From positions 1 through 23,513 of the forward strand of contig JAKABL010000004.1 of the NCBI GenBank assembly GCA_021801885.1: a DNA stretch of 23,513 nucleotides, read 5' to 3'. Of the stretch, positions 7,182 to 14,486 are shown one piece after another (within the stretch, counting starts at the first letter, position 1; each line of letters starts with the position of its first letter). Position numbers and translations under genes: made by a program. The DNA comes from a bacterium. GTDB taxonomy: Bacteria; Patescibacteriota; Minisyncoccia; UBA6257; 2-01-FULL-56-20. The notes below the pieces were generated by a model. That model saw nothing but the letters and a program-made list of their open reading frames with translations. It was not told the origin of the DNA and did no database searches.

Positions 7182-7679
7182 ATGACATTTCTTTGGGTAG
7201 TCTACGACTTTATTGCATTGCTCTTCATTCTTGCCGACGTTGCGCTTGTGGGCGGGCTCGTGTACGCATGGAAGAAAGCGTGGCATTACCATCCTACGTA
7301 TGCGCCCCACGGCGAGGGTGCGCACGTTCGTGCGGCGCATCGGCAAACGATGCATGATATCGTCATGAAGGAGCGTTGGCATGCCATTATGGCGAAATTT
7401 TCCACAGGAACACCCGAGGCAGAGCGCGTAGCCATAATCGAAGCGGATGCGCTTGTGGATTCCGCGTTGAAGGGCATGCGCATGGAAGGGGAGCATCTTG
7501 CCGATCGCCTCGCGAATCTTGAAAGCGACGAGATCAAGAGTATGCCACGCATATGGCGCGCCCATCGCATGCGCAACGATCTCGTTCATACGCCGGGTTA
7601 CACCGTGACACCGCAGGAAGCGGAACGCACCATACGCGACTACGAGGCCTTCCTTCGTGAGATCGAAGTGATCGAATGA
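7182..7679 (+). CDS. Membrane protein with HEPN-like RxxxxH motif
   Basis: The protein is 165 residues. An N-terminal hydrophobic segment (about 5-28) is followed by a His/Arg-rich region and a helical cytoplasmic domain. Residues 88-165 resemble a HEPN/DUF4145-type four-helix bundle: ADALVDSALKGMRMEGEHLA, then RMRNDLVH at 129-136, giving R131-N-D-L-V-H136, which is the RxxxxH pattern of HEPN proteins, then a closing helix RTIRDYEAFLREI. In active HEPN proteins R and H form the RNase site; whether this one cuts RNA is unknown, and many HEPN-like proteins are only structural. It starts 20 bases after the preceding gene and is probably co-transcribed with it. A GC hairpin follows directly after its stop. 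Confidence 0.75.
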   Translation: MTFLWVVYDFIALLFILADVALVGGLVYAWKKAWHYHPTYAPHGEGAHVRAAHRQTMHDIVMKERWHAIMAKFSTGTPEAERVAIIEADALVDSALKGMRMEGEHLADRLANLESDEIKSMPRIWRAHRMRNDLVHTPGYTVTPQEAERTIRDYEAFLREIEVIE

Positions 7680-7682
7680 CAA

Positions 7683-7699
7683 CGCCCCGATTCGGGGCG
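7683..7699 (+). other. GC-rich hairpin after the HEPN-like gene
   Basis: CGCCCCGA at 7683-7690 pairs with TCGGGGCG at 7692-7699 almost without a loop, four bases after the stop codon. There is no T tract, so it may be a weak terminator, an attenuator or a stabilising 3' end rather than a full rho-independent terminator. Confidence 0.45.
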
Positions 7700-7733
7700 G
7701 CCACGCGGAGCCGGGACGTTGCATATCAGAACG

Positions 7734-7742
7734 TGGTATAAT
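7734..7742 (+). promoter_or_regulatory. Extended -10 promoter for the 63-residue protein
   Basis: TGG followed by TATAAT (7737-7742) forms an extended -10 element. The ATG at 7752 lies nine bases after the box, predicting a leader of only two or three bases. No good -35 box is at the right distance. Confidence 0.6.
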
Positions 7743-7751
7743 AAAGGAACC

Positions 7752-7943
7752 ATGTTCATACCATGGTGGGGGATCATTCTTACGGTCATCGTGCTCGTCT
7801 ATCTACTCGAGGAGAATCTTCGTCTCCATCGACGAGTGGCACGCCTCGAAAAGATCGTATGGCGCCTTGAGGGTTTGAGCGAAGACGACGTCGAGAAGGA
7901 AATCCGGCAAAAAATGTACGGTGCGCTCGACGAGAGAAGTTGA
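7752..7943 (+). CDS. 63-residue membrane/coiled-coil protein
   Basis: This is a small protein with one membrane helix (about residues 4-21) and then a charged coiled coil with heptad-spaced leucines (ENLRLHRRVARLEKIVWRLE), ending in an acidic/basic tail. An in-frame TTG at 7719 exists, but the -10 box lies inside that extension, so the ATG at 7752 is preferred. It sits between the HEPN-like membrane protein and the VirD4-like ATPase, 31 bases from the latter. Its stop codon overlaps the ATPase promoter region. It is likely a small subunit or scaffold of the same membrane complex, which is inference from position and topology only. Confidence 0.7.
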   Translation: MFIPWWGIILTVIVLVYLLEENLRLHRRVARLEKIVWRLEGLSEDDVEKEIRQKMYGALDERS

Positions 7944-7968
7944 TTGTAGTTCTTTTTTATGACATAAT
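7940..7968 (+). promoter_or_regulatory. ATPase promoter, leaderless GTG
   Basis: TTGATT at 7940-7945, a 17-base spacer, and CATAAT at 7963-7968. The box ends six bases before the GTG at 7975, so the mRNA is predicted to begin at the start codon. Confidence 0.6.
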
Positions 7969-7974
7969 ATATCC

Positions 7975-9981
7975 GTGATATCGCCTTCAGAAACCCGCTC
8001 CGCCGAACTCGAGCACAACGTCGTATATTTTGCCCGGACGAATTTCAGAAATTCGAGCCGGCTTTTCGGCATCAAGCGCGCCGACCGGCGCCAGCATACG
8101 TATGTGATCGGAAAGACGGGCACGGGCAAAAGCTCGATGCTCAACAATATGATCGTCCAGGACATCGCGAACGGCGAAGGCGTGTGCGTGGTGGACCCGC
8201 ACGGCGAACTCGTGGAAGGCATTCTCGACAAGATCCCGGAGGAGCGAATGAAGGATGTTGTCTATTTCAATCCTGCTGATACGGATTACCATATCGGGTT
8301 CAATATCCTTGAGCTGCCTGATCCAAAATATAAACACCTCGTGGCGTCGGGTCTCATGGGAATCTTCACCAAGATATGGGCGGGAGTGTGGTCGGCGCGC
8401 ATGGAATATATTTTGAACAACTGCATTCTCGCGTTGCTCGACACTCCCGGTTCGACCCTGCTCGGCATCCCTCGCCTTTTGAGCGATAAGGCGTATCGCC
8501 AACAGATCGTGGCGAACGTCCAGGATCCGGTGGTAAAGGCATTTTGGGTGAACGAGTTCGAGAGTTGGCAGGATCGCTTCCGCAACGAGGCCATTGCGCC
8601 GATCCAGAACAAGGTGGGTCAGTTCCTTTCGACCGCGCTTGTCCGCAATATCGTCGGGCAGCCGAAAAGCACGATCGACATTTTCGATATCATGAACGAA
8701 GGAAAGATCTTTCTCGTGAATGTATCGAAGGGGCGCATCGGCGAGGACAACTCCGCGCTTCTTGGCGCAATGCTCATCACGAAGATCCAGCTCGCTGCCA
8801 TGGAACGCGTGCGCATTCCCGAGGAGGATCGCGTGGACTTCTATCTCTACGTCGACGAATTTCAGAATTTTGCGACCGATTCCTTTGCAAGCATTCTTTC
8901 GGAAGCGCGCAAGTATCGCCTCAACCTTATCCTCGCGCATCAGTATATCGGCCAGCTCGTGACGGACACGTCGACGCGCGTGCGCGACGCGATCTTCGGC
9001 AACGTCGGCACGATGGTGATATTCCGCGTGGGTGCCGCGGACGCCGAATTTTTAGAGAACGAATTCACCCCCGAGTTCACCATTGAAGACATCGTCAACC
9101 TTCCAAACTATCATATCTATATCAAACTCATGGTGAACGGCGTCACCGCGAGACCGTTTTCCGCAATGACCCTTCCTACGTTCAAGGTGAAAACCTCGCC
9201 GGTCGTCAAGGACGACATCATTAAAATGTCGCAGAAATACTATGCCCGTCCCCGCGAGGCCATCGAGGAGGAGATCAATCGATGGAGCGGCATCATGAAT
9301 GACGGTACACAGGGACCTTCTACGCTCTCTGCTGCTATATCGGGTACCGCAGCGGGTCTTACAGGAATGGGCCGCGGCGCAGCACCTTCCGCTCCTGCTG
9401 CGGCTCCCGCCACGGTGGGCGGCGTCGTGCAGAAAAGCGTTCCGTTTGCTACCGCCACCGGCGTGCGCTATCAGGCCGTATGTTCCTCGTGCGGCAATCT
9501 TACGACACTGCCCTTCGAACCTACCCCGGGCCGGCCGGTATACTGCCGCGATTGCATGAAAAAGATCGAAACGGGCGAGATCAAACCCATTCGGTCGTCC
9601 TGGAGCCCCGCGCGCGGAGGCGGCGCCAAGGCAAAGCCGGAAGCCACAGTATCATCATCTCCTGCGGCGCCGGTCACCGAACGTCCATCAAAGGAAGGAA
9701 AAAGCACCGAAACGCCGCATGTCGCGCCTCGCACGGAATCTCCGGCACCTTCGCCCGAAGGTACAAAGGAATCTATGCCATCGCTCTCCCTTGGCGAACT
9801 TGCCAAGCCTCGTCAGGACTCCCATACCCCCAAAGCAAAACATGGTTCGCATCCGGAAGTGAACATCGAATCGCTTCGTGCGGCGATCCGTGCTTCGCTT
9901 GCCGCCGATATATCTCCGGATCGGCAGTCTGACGATGATGAGGGCGGCGACGATGAGGACCGCTCCTATAGGAACCGTTGA
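7975..9981 (+). CDS. VirD4/TraD-like conjugative-type ATPase with C-terminal zinc ribbon
   Basis: The protein is 668 residues. Walker A GKTGTGKS is at 46-53 and Walker B LYVDEFQNF at 291-299 (D294, E295). AHQYIGQL (321-328) corresponds to the coupling-protein motif that carries a Gln near the ATP site. These place it among type IV secretion coupling proteins and HerA/VirD4-type DNA pumps. There is no N-terminal membrane segment, so its membrane contact may be supplied by the three upstream proteins. After residue 440 comes a Gly/Ala/Pro-rich linker, a four-cysteine zinc ribbon (C503xxC506 and C524xxC527), another low-complexity stretch with many Ser, Pro and Lys, and an acidic tail. The start is a GTG chosen from promoter position. 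The likely job is ATP-driven movement of DNA or protein through the membrane. Confidence 0.9.
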   Translation: MISPSETRSAELEHNVVYFARTNFRNSSRLFGIKRADRRQHTYVIGKTGTGKSSMLNNMIVQDIANGEGVCVVDPHGELVEGILDKIPEERMKDVVYFNPADTDYHIGFNILELPDPKYKHLVASGLMGIFTKIWAGVWSARMEYILNNCILALLDTPGSTLLGIPRLLSDKAYRQQIVANVQDPVVKAFWVNEFESWQDRFRNEAIAPIQNKVGQFLSTALVRNIVGQPKSTIDIFDIMNEGKIFLVNVSKGRIGEDNSALLGAMLITKIQLAAMERVRIPEEDRVDFYLYVDEFQNFATDSFASILSEARKYRLNLILAHQYIGQLVTDTSTRVRDAIFGNVGTMVIFRVGAADAEFLENEFTPEFTIEDIVNLPNYHIYIKLMVNGVTARPFSAMTLPTFKVKTSPVVKDDIIKMSQKYYARPREAIEEEINRWSGIMNDGTQGPSTLSAAISGTAAGLTGMGRGAAPSAPAAAPATVGGVVQKSVPFATATGVRYQAVCSSCGNLTTLPFEPTPGRPVYCRDCMKKIETGEIKPIRSSWSPARGGGAKAKPEATVSSSPAAPVTERPSKEGKSTETPHVAPRTESPAPSPEGTKESMPSLSLGELAKPRQDSHTPKAKHGSHPEVNIESLRAAIRASLAADISPDRQSDDDEGGDDEDRSYRNR

Positions 9982-9992
9982 TACGTGCCATT

Positions 9993-10682
9993 ATGCGTTT
10001 CCATATTCTCACCATTTTCCCCGATATATTCGATTCCTATCTCAATGAATCGCTCTTTAAGCGGGCGCAAAAGGCGAAGCGTGTTCTTATAAAGACCTAC
10101 GATCTGAGGGATTTTACCCGCGATCCTCATCGCAAAGTGGATGACCGTCCGTTCGGAGGCGGTCCCGGCATGGTGTTGAAGGTACAGCCGATATGGAGCG
10201 CGGTGCGTGCGATAACCATGCGCATTGCAAAAGGGCGCACGCGGCGTCCGCGGATCAGAACGATTCTTTTTTCTCCTCGCGGTAAAACACTGACCGCCGC
10301 CACGGCGCGGCGTCTCGCCCGCTACGATCATCTGGTGCTGATCTGCGGCCGCTACGAGGGCGTCGATGAGCGCGTCGCGGACCATATCGCGGACGAGGAG
10401 GTTTCGATAGGGGACTATGTACTCTCCGGAGGCGAACTTCCTGCCCTTGTCCTCATGGAGGCGGTAAGTCGCCATATTCCCGGATTTCTTGGAAAAGAGG
10501 AGTCTCTCGAAGAGGTTAATGGTTCCTTCCCGACCTATACCCGGCCGGAGGTCTTCGTACCCAAACATGGCTCGCGCACAATGCGTGGAAGGGGATGGAA
10601 CGTTCCGCCGATACTTCTTTCCGGCGATCACAAAAAGATCAAGCAGTGGCGGGAGACACACGGCGCAGCCGAAACTTCATGA
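9993..10682 (+). CDS. trmD: tRNA (guanine-N1-)-methyltransferase TrmD
   Basis: TrmD transfers a methyl group from S-adenosylmethionine to N1 of G37 in tRNAs, which prevents frameshifting. The protein is 229 residues, normal for the family. It begins MRFHILTIFPDIFDSYLNES, and the ATG at 9993 gives the family's usual N-terminus, whereas an upstream TTG at 9978 would add five residues and overlap the ATPase stop. The SPOUT trefoil-knot motifs are clear: LICGRYEGVDERV and the IGDYVLSGGELPALVLMEAV stretch. The linker aspartate region and the C-terminal domain are also present. It follows the ATPase gene by 11 bases and may share its transcript. This is unusual company, since trmD normally sits with rpsP and rplS. 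Confidence 0.95.
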   Translation: MRFHILTIFPDIFDSYLNESLFKRAQKAKRVLIKTYDLRDFTRDPHRKVDDRPFGGGPGMVLKVQPIWSAVRAITMRIAKGRTRRPRIRTILFSPRGKTLTAATARRLARYDHLVLICGRYEGVDERVADHIADEEVSIGDYVLSGGELPALVLMEAVSRHIPGFLGKEESLEEVNGSFPTYTRPEVFVPKHGSRTMRGRGWNVPPILLSGDHKKIKQWRETHGAAETS

Positions 10683-10714
10683 TTTCTTGATCGCGCGCAT
10701 CCTAAACTTGGAAC

Positions 10715-11968
10715 GTGCGATCATTTTCCGGATCATCCCCGCCAGCGTTTACACTCTTCCTTCCGCACAACGGCGCCGCGCTGTTCGCTATGTTGTTCGT
10801 TTTCGGCACGCTTGCCGCATCGGTAGGATGGGACATATCCTTCCTTTGGTGGCTCTCGGGCGCCTGTGCGATCATTGCGCTATGGCGTATGCGGGATGAT
10901 CCGATGGCCATGGGGAATGTTCTTGTGGTATGTGGCGCATTGCCGCTCGCGGCGATCTATTGCCATCTTCGAGGTGTCGGCCTTGTCGGCGCATCGGCAA
11001 CGACGCCATCGTTTTCATACCATACTCCCTCAGAACCTTTGTCGGGAGCGTTCGAGCCTTCGTTCTCCGCGGTACTTTCCTACCGGGAAGCGTCCCTTCT
11101 CCACGCCATATTCAATGGTTCGACCGCCGAACTCCCCCCCGACGTGAAATCCGCCATGATGCGCGCGGGGACGTCGTATATCGTCGGTATGTACGGTTTT
11201 AAGATCCATTTGCTTGCCGATACGGCCAAACGTCTCGCATCCTCGTTTATTTCCCGCCGCCTTGCATTAGGCGTCGCCATAGGAGCGGTCGCGATCTTTA
11301 TCGCTTATGCCGGCGCACCTCGTGCCGCCATGCGGGCCGGCGCAATGACGATCTTTGTATCTCTGGCAGAGATGGCGGGGAGGCACATTGCGTCATGGCG
11401 CGCATTCCTTTTTACCGGATTGGCACTCGTTATCATCGATCCTTCATCGTGGAACAGTCCGGGCTTTCTTCTTTCTTTTGCGAGTATCGCGGGTATCTTT
11501 GTATTTGCCGACCCCTTGCAAAGGATATTCAAGGGAAGAGATATTCTTTATTGGAAATCCCATGCCGCAATGGCGTTCGCGGTGAACGTGGCCATCATCC
11601 CTCTTGTTGCCGTTTCTTATGGTTCATTTCCCATGATTTCCTTTTTCTCCAATATCGCGATCGCCATGCCGTTCTCCGCGATCATGGTGCTCGGCACCGC
11701 GCTTGCGCTCCTTCGTGTCATTGTTCCCTATGCGGCATTCGTACTTGGTCCGCCACTCGCCGCACTTCTCGGATTTCAGATCATCGTAAGTCGCATTTTC
11801 GGGGCAATACCCATTATGATCTCCGGTGCGATGTTCTCGCCTCCGGTAATCGTTGCATATTATGCGATGCTCGGCGTGTGTGCATATCTGTTTAGTGCAT
11901 CGAAGCATCCCTTTACATCTTCCACGCTTCTATTTCGTCGCCTCACCGAACGGATATCCCATGCATGA
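10715..11968 (+). CDS. comEC: ComEC/Rec2-type competence membrane channel, membrane part only
   Basis: ComEC forms the channel that brings single-stranded DNA into the cytoplasm. The 417-residue product matches the membrane part: two or three N-terminal helices, a short extracytoplasmic stretch, then the Competence domain beginning around REASLLHAIFNGSTAELPPDV and continuing with many helices to the C-terminus. The beta-lactamase-fold domain that follows in single-chain ComEC is encoded by the next gene, overlapping by 8 bases. The usual helix motif of the type HLLAxSGLHV reads SYIVGMYGFKI here (154-164), losing the conserved Ser. The start is a GTG. A weak TAAACT box six bases upstream would make this transcript leaderless as well. 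Activity in DNA uptake is probable but unproven. Confidence 0.85.
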   Translation: MRSFSGSSPPAFTLFLPHNGAALFAMLFVFGTLAASVGWDISFLWWLSGACAIIALWRMRDDPMAMGNVLVVCGALPLAAIYCHLRGVGLVGASATTPSFSYHTPSEPLSGAFEPSFSAVLSYREASLLHAIFNGSTAELPPDVKSAMMRAGTSYIVGMYGFKIHLLADTAKRLASSFISRRLALGVAIGAVAIFIAYAGAPRAAMRAGAMTIFVSLAEMAGRHIASWRAFLFTGLALVIIDPSSWNSPGFLLSFASIAGIFVFADPLQRIFKGRDILYWKSHAAMAFAVNVAIIPLVAVSYGSFPMISFFSNIAIAMPFSAIMVLGTALALLRVIVPYAAFVLGPPLAALLGFQIIVSRIFGAIPIMISGAMFSPPVIVAYYAMLGVCAYLFSASKHPFTSSTLLFRRLTERISHA

Positions 11969-12860
11969 ACGTTTCCGTGCCGATCTTTTTGCGCTCGCAC
12001 TCATCGCGATCATTGGCGCAGGGGATGCGGCAGGCTGGTATCGCATACTTCAGCCCATCCTTCTCCATCCTCCAACCCCTCGCATCGCATTCCTCGATGT
12101 GGGCCAGGGTGATGCGGAATTACTTACGCTTCCTGGGAACGTCACTGTGCTTACCGATGCGGGGCCTTCGGGCGGCGCGCTTCTCTCCGCATTGGATGCC
12201 GCGTTTATGCAGGGACCCGGCCGGGCTTCCATCGATCTTGCGGTCATTTCACATCCCGAAGCGGATCATTTTGGAGGGTTTGCGCAGCTTCTCGATCATT
12301 ATCGCGTAGGCGCATTTCTCTATAATGGCAGGGATGCCTCCGATGCGTCTCCCTCCTGGAACGCCCTTCTTGCTATGATCCGCAAAAAGGACATCCCGCT
12401 CATCACCGTTCGGCGTGGCGATCGTATCGTCTACGGCCTTTATGCCATCGATATTCTTTCTCCGGACGATGCATTTGCAAGGAGCGGCGCGCTCAATGAG
12501 ACCGGCATCGTGGAACGTATAGAGACGCCCTCCTGGACGGCGCTCCTTGCTGCCGATATCGATGGCGACGTAGAACGCGCGCTCATCGGCACCTACGGCT
12601 TAAAAGGGCTTTCCGCCGATATCCTGAAAGTGGCCCATCATGGATCGGCCACTGCGTCGGGCGATCGTTTCCTGAGGACCGTCGCGCCACGCGTGGCAGT
12701 GATCGAGGTCGCACAGGCGAATCCATACCACCTTCCGTCATCCGAAACTCTCGGGCGCATCGTTACTTCGACGCGTGCGAAAATATTCCGTACCGACGAA
12801 GATGGGAGCGTTACCGTATGGTATTCGAACGGAGCGCTCGACGTTCATGAGGGACGCTGA
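11961..12860 (+). CDS. ComEC-associated metallo-beta-lactamase-fold protein
   Basis: This corresponds to the C-terminal hydrolase domain of ComEC, here a separate 299-residue protein. A hydrophobic N-terminal segment (about 8-25) should place the domain on the outer face of the membrane. The family motifs are visible: LDVGQGDAELL at 45-55, SHPEADHFGG at 97-106 (the metal-binding HxxxDH variant), and KVAHHGS at 223-229 with YHLPS further on. In ComEC this domain is thought to degrade the incoming non-transported DNA strand. The ATG at 11961 overlaps the end of the membrane gene by 8 bases, so the two are translationally coupled and probably act as a pair. Earlier in-frame starts lie deep inside the upstream gene and are unlikely. 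Confidence 0.88.
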   Translation: MHERFRADLFALALIAIIGAGDAAGWYRILQPILLHPPTPRIAFLDVGQGDAELLTLPGNVTVLTDAGPSGGALLSALDAAFMQGPGRASIDLAVISHPEADHFGGFAQLLDHYRVGAFLYNGRDASDASPSWNALLAMIRKKDIPLITVRRGDRIVYGLYAIDILSPDDAFARSGALNETGIVERIETPSWTALLAADIDGDVERALIGTYGLKGLSADILKVAHHGSATASGDRFLRTVAPRVAVIEVAQANPYHLPSSETLGRIVTSTRAKIFRTDEDGSVTVWYSNGALDVHEGR

Positions 12861-12880
12861 CGTTTTTTTTGGAACGAGAG

Positions 12881-12889
12881 TGGTATAAT
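12881..12889 (+). promoter_or_regulatory. Extended -10 promoter, leaderless
   Basis: TGG plus TATAAT (12884-12889) ends six bases before the ATG at 12896. A T-rich tract lies where the -35 box should be. Leaderless transcription is predicted. Confidence 0.62.
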
Positions 12890-12895
12890 AGCCCT

Positions 12896-14428
12896 ATGAC
12901 CTTGCTGATCCGCAATGCAAAGATATTGGGAGGGGCGCGTACATTTTCCGATCCCATGGATGTGTTCGTGGCGAACAGTCGTATTTCCGCGATCGGTAAA
13001 TTTGCCGATAAAGGTGCGGATGAGACGCTTGACGCACAAGGCGCATGGCTTTCGCCCGGGTTCATCGATCTGGATACTGCCTCGGACCATTACCTCACCT
13101 TGTTCGATGATCGAGGCCAGGAAGATTTCCTTTGCCAGGGTGTAACGACGATCCTTGGTGGCCTGGATGGTTCTTCTCTCGCGCCGCTTCCGTACGGAAC
13201 TCTTGAATCGCTTCAAAAATGGGGAGATCCTCGAAAAATCAATGTCGATTGGCATACCGTCGAAGAATTCCTCGCAACGCTCGAGAGGAGGCCGCTCGGG
13301 GTCAATTTTGGCACCCTCATAGGTCACGCCACGGTGCGTCGCGCACTTGTCGGCGAGGAAATTCGGACACTTACAAAGAACGAATTGGAGGTATTCGAGG
13401 GCACGCTTAAGGATGCCCTCGACGAAGGAGCATTCGGGCTTTCCACGGGCCTCGCGTCCATACATACAAGGAATACTCCTTACGAAGAGCTTGCCAGCCT
13501 CATCGCCGTGGTAGAGCGTGCAGGCGGCATTTATGCGGCAAGTCTTCGCGCGGAAGCAGGGGAAGAATTCGGGCGCGGTATCGATGAGACATTGCGCCTC
13601 TCTGCGGAGCATCGCGTGCGTACGCTCATTTCTCATTTTATGCCTGTCGTTGGCGGCGAAGGCGATTATCGCGCAGTGCTTGCGCGCATCAACGCACTTT
13701 CCAGTGACATAAGCCTTCGCTTCACCGCCCATCCATTCGCGCAGGCCGTCGTTCCGCTCTATACATTCTTGCCTCGATGGGCCCAGAGCGGAGGTATTGC
13801 CATTATGGTGACGAATGTCAAAGATGAATGGTTCCGTACGCGCATTCGCAAGGACCTTGCGGCCATCGATGAAGACGATTTCACTATTGCGAACGCTCCC
13901 GGCAACGATTTTCTCGTCGGGAAGACACTTCACGATATCCGTACAATGTATGCGCTTGCCGATCCGCGGGACGCCCTCCTTATGCTTATGGTGACGACGA
14001 AGATGAAATGTTCGGTGCTCTCCCGTACGATGAATGCGACGCTTTCGCGAAAGGCGCTTGCCGCACCGCGTAGTCTCGTCGGTACCCACGCGCCGAGCTG
14101 GGGCCCTGCCGGACGATCTTCATGGATCAAGCCGGAGGCCGCCACTTCCGCATTCACCACCTTCCTTGGACTCGCGGCACATGGTGAACTTTCTCCGCTC
14201 ACATTACCTACGGCCGTGCGCAAACTTACCGAGGAACCCGCATCCTTCCTTGGCTTGAAAGCGCGAGGGATCATAAAAGAGGGAGCCATCGCCGATCTTA
14301 CGTGCTTCCGCACATCCTCAGGTGGTGCTCCGGTGGAGATACGCTACACTATAGTGAATGGCGTTCTTGTCGCAGAGAACGGAATATTCAAAGGGGTTTT
14401 TCCGGGCAAAGTACTTCGTCGCACGTAA
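12896..14428 (+). CDS. D-aminoacylase-like amidohydrolase with degraded metal site
   Basis: The 510-residue protein has the overall order of the N-acyl-D-amino-acid deacylase branch of the amidohydrolase superfamily: an N-terminal beta domain, LSPGFID at 52-58, QGVTTILGG at 81-89, a TIM-barrel core with LISHF at 244-248, and a C-terminal GIIKEGAIADLTCF return to the beta domain. The expected metal ligands are mostly replaced. The HxH after PGFID is D60-T-A62, the Cys of the GNCG-type loop is absent, the TH before xRxE is A215-S216, and the SDG loop is T397-H398-A399. Only H247 of ISH remains. Either the protein binds substrate without hydrolysing it, or it uses a different site. The start is chosen from the promoter at 12881-12889. 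A longer frame from a TTG at 12869 would include that promoter. Confidence 0.8.
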   Translation: MTLLIRNAKILGGARTFSDPMDVFVANSRISAIGKFADKGADETLDAQGAWLSPGFIDLDTASDHYLTLFDDRGQEDFLCQGVTTILGGLDGSSLAPLPYGTLESLQKWGDPRKINVDWHTVEEFLATLERRPLGVNFGTLIGHATVRRALVGEEIRTLTKNELEVFEGTLKDALDEGAFGLSTGLASIHTRNTPYEELASLIAVVERAGGIYAASLRAEAGEEFGRGIDETLRLSAEHRVRTLISHFMPVVGGEGDYRAVLARINALSSDISLRFTAHPFAQAVVPLYTFLPRWAQSGGIAIMVTNVKDEWFRTRIRKDLAAIDEDDFTIANAPGNDFLVGKTLHDIRTMYALADPRDALLMLMVTTKMKCSVLSRTMNATLSRKALAAPRSLVGTHAPSWGPAGRSSWIKPEAATSAFTTFLGLAAHGELSPLTLPTAVRKLTEEPASFLGLKARGIIKEGAIADLTCFRTSSGGAPVEIRYTIVNGVLVAENGIFKGVFPGKVLRRT

Positions 14429-14442
14429 CCGTTTTCGCATCC

Positions 14443-14465
14443 ATAGTATCGTTCTATAGTATCGT
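14443..14465 (+). repeat. Direct repeat of ATAGTATCGT upstream of ftsW
   Basis: Two exact 10-base copies lie at 14443-14452 and 14456-14465, in the 58-base gap before ftsW. The second overlaps a possible -10 box TATAGT (14455-14460). They could be a pair of operator half-sites or a small duplication. Confidence 0.45.
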
Positions 14466-14486
14466 AATCACCCCTATCTCTATTTC

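Noticed and set aside
11853..11960. Far upstream start for the ComEC hydrolase part
   Set aside because: It would overlap the membrane-part gene by more than 100 bases, whereas the ATG at 11961 gives a normal 8-base coupled overlap.
12845..14089. Long minus-strand open frame of 414 codons opposite the amidohydrolase gene
   Set aside because: It is a mirror of the GC-biased codons of the plus-strand gene. Its translation is rich in Arg, His and Cys with no coherent domain, while the plus strand has clear family motifs and a promoter.
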